A stretch of DNA of 6,992 nucleotides from positions 1 through 6,992 of the forward strand of contig WQYS01000119.1 in NCBI GenBank assembly GCA_009781125.1, in the 5' to 3' direction. The notes under the pieces are model-generated. The model did not search any database. It was not told the origin of the DNA and saw nothing but the letters and a program-made list of their open reading frames with translations. Source of the stretch: Acidobacteriaceae bacterium. GTDB lineage: Bacteria; Acidobacteriota; Terriglobia; Terriglobales; Acidobacteriaceae. Positions 1 through 6,992 of this stretch are shown in pieces (position 1 is the stretch's first letter; each line of letters starts with the position of its first letter). Both the position numbers and the translations under genes were made by a program.

Positions 1-1
1 A

Positions 2-1030
<1,029 letters not shown>

Positions 1031-1051
1031 CTTTGTTTGGGCAAAACGGTT

Positions 1052-1184
1052 CGGGTGCCCCATCCTGAGCGAAGCGAAGGGTGGGAAGGTAAGATGCTCG
1101 ATCAATCATCTTTCGCACCCCAGACAGCGGCGGACTGAGAGTTTTACTTTCCCACCCTTCGCTTCGCTCAGGATGGGGCACCCG
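1052..1184. repeat. Composite inverted repeat 1, REPIN-like (two 41-nt arms, 51-nt spacer)
   Basis: The left arm (1052-1092) and right arm (1144-1184) are reverse complements at 40 of 41 positions. The one difference (G at 1088) would still pair as G-U in RNA. Each arm holds the 20-nt core CATCCTGAGCGAAGCGAAGG, forward at 1061-1080 and reversed at 1156-1175. Each arm can also fold alone: CCCATCCT (1059-1066) pairs with AGGGTGGG (1078-1085) across an 11-nt loop, with one G-T pair. Two oppositely facing small hairpins are the layout of REP doublets. The element fills most of the 202-nt gap between the ATPase and VWA genes, so it would be transcribed if they form one operon. No transposase is nearby. 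Confidence 0.9.
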
Positions 1185-1232
1185 GTCAGTTGTGGTGAGT
1201 TAGAAGAGTGGAAGAATGAGGATCGACACCGC

Positions 1233-2483
<1,251 letters not shown>

Positions 2484-2537
2484 GCACTTATAGAACAATT
2501 CGATGTTTGGCGTAGAGTTGGTCCATCTTTTTAAAAT

Positions 2538-2693
2538 CGTCATCCTGAGCGAAGCGAAGGACCCCCGTATTTTTCTTCCTAGTCGCAAAGAGTTTCAGGA
2601 AAGTCAAGCTGATTTGAAAAGTAACGTTCTCCATTGGGACTTGCTGCCGCTTCAGGCAAAATGCGGGGGTCCTTCGCTTCGCTCAGGATGACG
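2538..2693. repeat. Composite inverted repeat 2 (two 36-nt arms, 84-nt spacer) between convergent genes
   Basis: The left arm (2538-2573) and right arm (2658-2693) are reverse complements at 35 of 36 positions. The single difference (T at 2568 against G) is again compatible with G-U pairing. The 20-nt core of repeat 1 recurs exactly, forward at 2541-2560 and reversed at 2671-2690, but the flanks differ: here the core is followed by ACCCCCG, in repeat 1 by GTGGGAA. It lies in the 253-nt gap between the convergent VWA and hydrolase genes. Read on the minus strand, the second arm is followed by ATTTT, so the hairpin might help end the hydrolase transcript. On the plus strand no T-run follows. 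No other gene or element is seen in this gap. Confidence 0.88.
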
Positions 2694-2736
2694 GCGTCAA
2701 GGGGTATTAGAGCTCTATCGTAAACGTGAAAATACC

Positions 2737-4593
2737 TCAGTCCGGAGTGACGAACTCCAGATGCGACGGATACTTTGGCGATGCATAGATCGTCTGCGTC
2801 GCAGCCTTGTATGCGCTGGCCGGAGCCGACATGATGTTCGGCACGAACGTCTGCGGATTGCGGTCGTAGAGCGGAAACCAGCTCGATTGCACCTCCACCA
2901 TGATGCGGTGTCCCTTCAGGAAGGTGTGATCGGCCCCGTGCAGACTCCATCGGTACTCGGTCACCTCGCCGGGCTGAACCGCCTCCGGCCTCTCGAAGCT
3001 CTTCCTGTATCGCGCGCGGAAGATCTCGTCGGCGATCATCAACTGATATCCGCCCATGTCGTCGTCGGCGTCCTTCGGATACACATCGATCAGCTTCACC
3101 ACCCAGTCCGCGTCGCTTCCCGTGGTTGCGGCGTACAGATGTGCGATCACATCGCCGGTCACGGTGACATCATGATCGAGCGGCGGCGTGGTGAAGTTCA
3201 CCAGGTCCTTGCGGTCGCTGACAAAGCGCTGGTCCTCGACCAGCCACGTCTTCCATTTCGACCCGGCGCCATAGGTGGACTGAATCGGCCTGTGCCGGTA
3301 AGGAATCGGATTGGCAGGATCGGCCACGTAGCTGGCCTTGGCATCGGTCTTCGGAGGCTCGAAGCTCAACCCGTTGTTCGCGGCGAAGTACAGCTTTGCC
3401 GGATGGAACCCATCCTTGGGCGGCCAGGTATCGTATCGCTGCCACTGGTTGACTCCGGTGCGGAAGCTAGCCGTGTTCTTCAGGTCAAAACCGGGCCGGT
3501 CTTTCAGATATTTTTCAAAGAAGGGCGCTTCGATAGTCTTTCGATACGAATCGCCCGTTGCCGAGCCGAAGTTCAAAGCGCCCAGATGCTGCGTGACGGG
3601 AACCCATCCGCCGTGGTTCCACGGCCCCAGCACCATGAAGAGATCATGATGAGCGTCATGCTGCTCCAGCGCCGCGTATTCGGCCTGCGTGCCCCACATG
3701 TCCTCCTGGTCCCACCAGCCGCCCACCTCCAGCGTCGGAACCTCCACTTTGGTGAGGTGCGGCTCGACCGCCATCGCCTGCCAGAACGGCGTGTATGCGG
3801 GCTGCGACAGAAACGCCCTGGCCGTCGGCAGATCGCTCATTCCCGCAGCGGCTGCGGCTCCGGCAAAGCTGCCATTGTGCAGAAAGAAGTCGTAGGCATC
3901 TTCCTTTGCGTCTACGGGAATGGTCGTCTTCTGTGCCTCAAGCATCTGCACGTAGTCGAAACCATAGGTCTGGCGGAAGGCTCCGTTATGGAAGAAATCG
4001 TCGCCTATCCAGACATCGGTCATGGGAGCCTGGGGCGAGATCGCCTTGACCGCGGGATGCGCGTCGATGCCCGCCATCATGGCCAGAAATCCCGGGTAGG
4101 AGATACCCATCACTCCCACGCGGCCATTGTTATTGGGAAGATTCTTCAGCAGCCAGTCGATGGTGTCGTGCGTGTCGGTGGTCTCGTCGATGTCGTTGCT
4201 GGTCTTGTGTTCGACGATGGGATGGTTCATCACGAACCTGCCCTCGGACGCATACCTTCCGCGTATGTCCTGGAAGACGAAGATGTAGCCGCTGGCCGCA
4301 AGTTCTGGCTTGATCGCGTTCACTCCGTCGGACGAATTACTCTCTACGCCATAAGGTGTGCGCTGCATCAGGATTGGCAGCGGCTCGCCTGCCTTCTCTG
4401 AACCGGCGGGCCGCAGAATAACGGTATGCAGCTTCACGCCATCGCGCACCGGAACCATGGCTTCGGCGCGCTCGTACTCGCGGAAGTGGTTCAGGAGCTG
4501 CGGTTCCACCTTCTGCGTTTGCGCTGCCAGCGGCAGGCACGAGACCAGAAGCAGAGCTGCAACCAGACGACTCTTCCTCAACAAAGTTGACAC
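2737..4593 (-). CDS. Secreted CocE/NonD-family serine hydrolase, alpha-amino-acid ester hydrolase-like
   Basis: This is a 618-residue protein from the GTG at 4593, which has GAGG (4599-4602) 5 nt upstream and opens directly onto a signal peptide: Lys/Arg at 6-9, a hydrophobic stretch 10-18, then CLPLAAQ. In-frame ATGs at 4608 and 4665 have weaker ribosome sites and would lengthen the basic end. The N-terminal alpha/beta hydrolase domain carries the nucleophile Ser165 in GISYPGF, acid Asp295 in WWDQEDMWG and His327 in GPWNHGG. Asp199, Glu297 and Asp298 sit where the carboxylate cluster of alpha-amino-acid ester hydrolases is found (Ser+34 and the DQED motif), and Tyr166 matches the oxyanion tyrosine. 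Residues from about 400 form the beta-rich C-terminal domain of the S15/CocE group (PLDHDVTVTG, then VEVQSSWFPLYDRNPQ). It probably hydrolyses amino-acid esters, small peptides or beta-lactam-like acyl compounds in the periplasm or outside. The true substrate is unknown. Ser18-Cys19 after LLLV also resembles a lipobox. Confidence 0.92.
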   Translation of the reverse strand: MSTLLRKSRLVAALLLVSCLPLAAQTQKVEPQLLNHFREYERAEAMVPVRDGVKLHTVILRPAGSEKAGEPLPILMQRTPYGVESNSSDGVNAIKPELAASGYIFVFQDIRGRYASEGRFVMNHPIVEHKTSNDIDETTDTHDTIDWLLKNLPNNNGRVGVMGISYPGFLAMMAGIDAHPAVKAISPQAPMTDVWIGDDFFHNGAFRQTYGFDYVQMLEAQKTTIPVDAKEDAYDFFLHNGSFAGAAAAAGMSDLPTARAFLSQPAYTPFWQAMAVEPHLTKVEVPTLEVGGWWDQEDMWGTQAEYAALEQHDAHHDLFMVLGPWNHGGWVPVTQHLGALNFGSATGDSYRKTIEAPFFEKYLKDRPGFDLKNTASFRTGVNQWQRYDTWPPKDGFHPAKLYFAANNGLSFEPPKTDAKASYVADPANPIPYRHRPIQSTYGAGSKWKTWLVEDQRFVSDRKDLVNFTTPPLDHDVTVTGDVIAHLYAATTGSDADWVVKLIDVYPKDADDDMGGYQLMIADEIFRARYRKSFERPEAVQPGEVTEYRWSLHGADHTFLKGHRIMVEVQSSWFPLYDRNPQTFVPNIMSAPASAYKAATQTIYASPKYPSHLEFVTPD

Positions 4594-4670
4594 GGGAACC
4601 TCACACATCCCACCCGCATCTGGCGATAAGACCGCCAGATACGGAGCACCCAAAATTCTTTTCATGTAGG

Positions 4671-4892
4671 CTACTTTAGCGCAGCGGGCGTAGCGGCGCA
4701 CTCAAAACCAACCCGTTTATGGGCTCCATCGCAGAAGGGACGGAGCTCGCTATGACCGCATCGGCACAGTGAAATTGCAGGCTTGCCCGCCAAATCCCAC
4801 TCCTTGCCATTCGCATCAACCAACTTAATCGGTCCTTCCACGTGGAGAGGGCCATTGGGACGTACAGTAATCTTCACAGCTTCGTCTGACAT
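4671..4892 (-). CDS. CDGSH-type iron-sulphur protein
   Basis: This is a 73-residue protein. The start MSDEAVKITV is chosen because AAAGGA (bases 4903-4908, minus strand) lies 10 nt upstream. An upstream in-frame ATG at 4931 would cover this ribosome site. The C-terminal half contains CRCGHSELRPFCDGAH, an exact C-x-C-x2-S-x3-P-x-C-D-G-x2-H match, so Cys43, Cys45, Cys54 and His58 should bind a 2Fe-2S cluster as in mitoNEET-type proteins. The N-terminal half (ITVRPNGPLHVEGPIKLVD) is the small beta sheet common in bacterial single-CDGSH proteins. No membrane anchor is present, so it is probably cytoplasmic. The role may be electron transfer or Fe-S handling, and no substrate can be assigned. Its stop is 77 nt from the hydrolase start on the same strand, so the two may share a transcript. 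It diverges from the Crp/Fnr gene, 147 nt away. Confidence 0.92.
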   Translation of the reverse strand: MSDEAVKITVRPNGPLHVEGPIKLVDANGKEWDLAGKPAISLCRCGHSELRPFCDGAHKRVGFECAATPAALK

Positions 4893-4933
4893 GGTCTGGT
4901 GTTCCTTTCTATAGTGAGGACAGCATAACACTC

Positions 4934-4959
4934 CGGCTCATTGCTGAGCGTCTGAGCCG
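4934..4959. promoter_or_regulatory. 7-bp inverted repeat in divergent promoter region
   Basis: CGGCTCA (4934-4940) and TGAGCCG (4953-4959) are perfect reverse complements with a 12-nt spacer. It lies 42 nt upstream of the CDGSH start, where an operator for that gene could sit. No protein can be assigned to it, and it does not look like a Crp or Fnr site. Confidence 0.3.
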
Positions 4960-4974
4960 TGCCCGCCCGTGAGG

Positions 4975-5004
4975 TTGCAATTCTTTTTTGTGTTGCACTA
5001 CTCT
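4975..5004 (+). promoter_or_regulatory. Possible sigma-70-type promoter for the Crp/Fnr gene
   Basis: TTGCAA (4975-4980) resembles a -35 box. An 18-nt spacer, T-rich at its start, leads to TACTCT (4999-5004), which keeps only the TAnnnT positions of a -10 box. Transcription would begin near 5011, just before the CRP-like site. The match is weak and rests on position as much as sequence. Confidence 0.25.
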
Positions 5005-5017
5005 GAAGGAAAGGAAA

Positions 5018-5035
5018 TTGTGATATCCGGCACAA
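5018..5035. promoter_or_regulatory. CRP-like operator just before the Crp/Fnr start codon
   Basis: TTGTG (5018-5022) and CACAA (5031-5035) form a perfect inverted repeat with 8 nt between. Read as a CRP box it is TGTGA-N6-GCACA (5019-5034), matching nine of ten positions of the E. coli consensus TGTGA-N6-TCACA. It ends 4 nt before the ATG at 5040. A protein bound there would block transcription or translation start, so negative self-control is the simplest reading. It could also act on the divergent CDGSH gene, whose start is 125 nt away. The binding protein is inferred. Confidence 0.5.
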
Positions 5036-5039
5036 CGCT

Positions 5040-5819
5040 ATGGGCAACCTGCAGATGAAACCCAGCACCATCGAAGACACTCTTGCGATTCTCAAGGGAG
5101 CCGCGCCCATAACGTCAAAATCAGTGGAGCGATGCAGCGAGTGCGAGCGCCGCACCATGCCTCTGTTCTGCAACCTCAGCTATCGAGCCCTGCAGTACCT
5201 GGAGAACATCGGCACGCGGGTCACTCTGCCCGGCGACTCGGTGATCTTCAAGGAAGGCGAACAGGCGAAGGATGTGTTCATCCTCTGCGAAGGACAGGCG
5301 AAGCTCTACCTGACCTCGCGTGACGGCCACGTGATGATTCTGCGGCTGGCCTCGGCGGGCGACATTCTGGGCCTGAGCGCGACGCTCAACAACACGCGCT
5401 TCGAGGTGACAGCCGAAACCCTGGAGCCTTCGAGCCTGCTCAGCATCAGCCGCGAGGAGTTTCTGGCCTTCCACAAGACCTTTGGAGAGGTCGCCGAACG
5501 CACCTCGCAGGTGCTGGCAGAGAACTATCGCGAGGCTTTTCTGTATGCGCGGAGGCTGGCGCTCTCGGGATCGGCCTCGGGCCGCCTGGCGCGTCTGCTG
5601 CTGGATTGGGCCACGACATCACCCTCCGCATCGTCGAGCAAGCAGGAGCTTCGCTTCACCATGGCGCTCACGCACGAAGAGCTGGCCAACATGACCGGAA
5701 CCAGCCGCGAGACCGTGACCCGCACCCTGAACCGGTTCGAGCGCGACGGCCTGATCGCGCGTCAGGGAGTCCTGATTATCATCCGCAACGCCCAGCGCCT
5801 GAATCAACTCGCGCAATAA
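5040..5819 (+). CDS. Crp/Fnr-family transcriptional regulator with four cysteines
   Basis: This is a 259-residue regulator in three parts. An N-terminal extension holds Cys32, Cys35 and Cys44 (CSEC, then FCNLS). A cyclic-nucleotide-binding-like beta roll spans about 47-165 (GDSVIFKEGEQAKDVFIL, GDILGL), with Cys83 in ILCEGQ. A winged helix-turn-helix lies near 208-245, where recognition helix SRETVTRTL has Arg223, Glu224 and Arg228 at the places CRP uses to read TGTGA half-sites. There is no other cysteine in the protein, so the four may bind an Fe-S cluster. The spacing differs from E. coli FNR, where the fourth cysteine is much further on. The phosphate-binding RxS of cAMP receptors is not evident: the region reads SATLNNTRFEV. 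The ATG at 5040 lacks a good ribosome site at normal spacing. The Met at 5055 is an alternative but would not change the domains. A matching operator overlaps the region just upstream. Confidence 0.9.
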   Translation: MGNLQMKPSTIEDTLAILKGAAPITSKSVERCSECERRTMPLFCNLSYRALQYLENIGTRVTLPGDSVIFKEGEQAKDVFILCEGQAKLYLTSRDGHVMILRLASAGDILGLSATLNNTRFEVTAETLEPSSLLSISREEFLAFHKTFGEVAERTSQVLAENYREAFLYARRLALSGSASGRLARLLLDWATTSPSASSSKQELRFTMALTHEELANMTGTSRETVTRTLNRFERDGLIARQGVLIIIRNAQRLNQLAQ

Positions 5820-5845
5820 AACACTATACGGATTGTCGTGATGCA

Positions 5846-5860
5846 AGCGCCTTCGGCGCT
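5846..5860. other. Short GC hairpin after the Crp/Fnr gene
   Basis: AGCGCC (5846-5851) and GGCGCT (5855-5860) form a perfect 6-bp stem with a TTC loop, 27 nt after the Crp/Fnr stop. No T-run follows in either direction, so it does not meet the pattern of an intrinsic terminator. It could be part of a pause or Rho-dependent end. Confidence 0.35.
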
Positions 5861-5882
5861 GCCGCCGCATGTCGCAAAATGG

Positions 5883-5914
5883 AGCATTCATTTGCTGCGA
5901 GAAGAGTGAATGCT
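5883..5914. promoter_or_regulatory. 8-bp inverted repeat upstream of the response regulator
   Basis: AGCATTCA (5883-5890) and TGAATGCT (5907-5914) are perfect reverse complements with 16 nt between. The pair lies 81 nt before the response regulator start, in the 175-nt gap after the Crp/Fnr gene. That is a plausible place for an operator, perhaps self-control by the response regulator, but the half-sites match no motif I know. Confidence 0.35.
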
Positions 5915-5994
5915 GGCAGTACACTTAGGGGAAAGGGCGCATCCAAAGAAGAGCATCGGACAAATGGGGGCCTCAGGCACTGAGGAGAACGATT

Positions 5995-6992
5995 TTGGAA
6001 AAGGTCTTAATTGTTGAAGATGAGCTGTATGCCCGGACCGGCCTGACTGAACTCATTCAGAGTTGGGGATATGAGGCGGAGGATGCCGCCGATGGCGTGG
6101 AGGGCTTCGAAAAAGTTCTCTCCTGGTCGCCGGCCATCGTGGTGACCGATCTGAAGATGCCGCGCATGGACGGCATGGAGCTGCTCAGCCGCCTGGCGGC
6201 GCTGCCGCAGAAGATTGCCGTCGTCATGCTGACCGCGCAGGGGTCTATCGAGTCGGCGGTCGAGGCCATGCGCCGCGGAGCCTACGACTACATTCCTAAA
6301 CCGATCGATCCGGTGCGGTTGAAGACGGTTCTGCTCAATGCCAGCCAGCAGCATGACTCCAATCTGAACGTAGAACTGGAGGTATCGCGGCGCAAGCTGC
6401 GCGATATCGGCGTCATGGGGCCGCTGGTGGGCGCCTCCACGCAGATGAAGTCGATCTTTTCACTGATCGAGCGCATCGCTCCCTCGAACGTCAGCGTTCT
6501 GGTGACCGGCGAGAGCGGCACGGGAAAGGAGCTGGCTGCGCGCGCGCTGCATGAGTTGAGTTCGCGCCGGAACCAGCCGTTTGTTGCCGTCAACTGCGCC
6601 GCCATTCCCGAGACGCTGATCGAGAGTGAAATCTTCGGACACGAAAAAGGCGCGTTTACCGGAGCGGTCGAGCGCCGGGCCGGATGTTTTGAGCTGGCCG
6701 AGGGCGGAACTCTGCTGCTCGACGAGATCGGCGAGATGCCTGCGGCCACTCAGGTTAAGCTGTTGCGCGTGCTCGAAGACAGAAAGCTGCGCCGTCTGGG
6801 CAGCAAGGTGGAGACGCCGGTAGATGTCCGCGTCATTGCGGCGACCAACCGTGATCCCGAACAGGCCGTGGCATCGGGCGATCTGCGCGGCGATCTGTAC
6901 TACCGCCTGAATGTCTTCAACATTCAGATGCCGCCGCTCCGCGAGCACGCCTCCGATATACCCATGATCGCCCACAAGATGATTGCCGATAT
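5995..6992 (+). CDS. Sigma-54-dependent response regulator, NtrC class (3' end outside window)
   Basis: 332 complete codons are visible, and the C-terminal DNA-binding domain lies beyond the window. The TTG at 5995 is the start because GAGGAG (5982-5987) stands 7 nt upstream and the receiver domain begins at once (EKVLIVEDE); no in-frame ATG precedes it. The receiver domain (about 3-115) has acidic Glu8-Asp9, phosphoacceptor Asp52 in TDLKMPRMDG, Thr80 and Lys102 in YIPKP. After a short linker the AAA+ domain begins near 143. It carries Walker A GESGTGKE (172-179, Lys178), the intact sigma-54 contact loop GAFTGA (219-224), Walker B LLLDE (Asp243-Glu244), and arginines Arg298 and Arg304 in DLRGDLYYRLN. 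It should respond to a sensor kinase by opening sigma-54 promoters. The kinase is not in view and may follow downstream. The signal and target genes cannot be inferred. Confidence 0.93.
   Translation, partial: MEKVLIVEDELYARTGLTELIQSWGYEAEDAADGVEGFEKVLSWSPAIVVTDLKMPRMDGMELLSRLAALPQKIAVVMLTAQGSIESAVEAMRRGAYDYIPKPIDPVRLKTVLLNASQQHDSNLNVELEVSRRKLRDIGVMGPLVGASTQMKSIFSLIERIAPSNVSVLVTGESGTGKELAARALHELSSRRNQPFVAVNCAAIPETLIESEIFGHEKGAFTGAVERRAGCFELAEGGTLLLDEIGEMPAATQVKLLRVLEDRKLRRLGSKVETPVDVRVIAATNRDPEQAVASGDLRGDLYYRLNVFNIQMPPLREHASDIPMIAHKMIAD

Noticed and set aside
2503..2950. Small open frames across repeat 2 on both strands
   Set aside because: They consist mostly of translated repeat (VILSEAKDPRI and similar) with no independent coding signal.
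2761..4401. Long plus-strand open frame (546 codons) opposite the hydrolase
   Set aside because: It is antisense to a gene with clear catalytic motifs. Its translation is rich in Arg, His and Val with no domain pattern, as expected for a shadow in GC-rich DNA.
5846..5860. Rho-independent terminator after the Crp/Fnr gene
   Set aside because: The 6-bp hairpin is real, but no T-run follows on either strand.
5880..5897. Possible sigma-54 promoter (TGG...TTTGCT) before the response regulator
   Set aside because: The GG and GC elements are 11 nt apart where 10 is required. A second candidate, TGGCAGTACACTTAGG near 5914, has good spacing but lacks the GC of the -12 element.
5964..6017. ATG at 5964 as start of the response regulator
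   Set aside because: It is in a different frame and reaches a stop after 17 codons. The receiver domain is in the frame of the TTG at 5995.

Overview
The window looks like ordinary chromosomal DNA from a fairly GC-rich Gram-negative-type bacterium, most likely a member of the Acidobacteriota (class Terriglobia). That placement is inferred from the gene mix and from an intergenic repeat whose core reads CATCCTGAGCGAAGCGAAGG, which I associate with such genomes. I could not test it by search. There are six protein genes. Two are cut by the window edges. I see no rRNA, tRNA, CRISPR array, insertion sequence or phage gene.

Left part (1-2483, + strand): the C-terminal two thirds of a MoxR/magnesium-chelatase-I-like AAA+ ATPase, followed by a von Willebrand factor A (VWA) protein with an intact MIDAS metal site. 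They form the familiar ATPase plus VWA partner pair. A 41-nt inverted repeat lies in the 202-nt gap between them.

Middle (2484-4892): a 253-nt convergent gap holds a second composite inverted repeat with the same 20-nt core. On the minus strand are a secreted CocE/NonD serine hydrolase, whose catalytic residues and carboxylate cluster match alpha-amino-acid ester hydrolases, and upstream of it a 73-residue CDGSH-type iron-sulphur protein. The two are probably co-transcribed.

Right part (4893-6992, + strand): a 147-nt divergent region with a CRP-like operator, then a Crp/Fnr-family regulator with exactly four cysteines, then a sigma-54-dependent response regulator (NtrC class) that starts with TTG and runs off the end of the window.

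How the genes may work together: the left pair is a probable chaperone-type module. The Crp/Fnr regulator is placed to control itself and possibly the divergent CDGSH-hydrolase unit, and its cysteine pattern hints at redox or Fe-S sensing. The response regulator starts a separate signalling locus. I found no clearly new multi-gene system. The best leads are the two inverted-repeat elements, the four-cysteine regulator beside an Fe-S protein, and the ester-hydrolase signature in the secreted enzyme.
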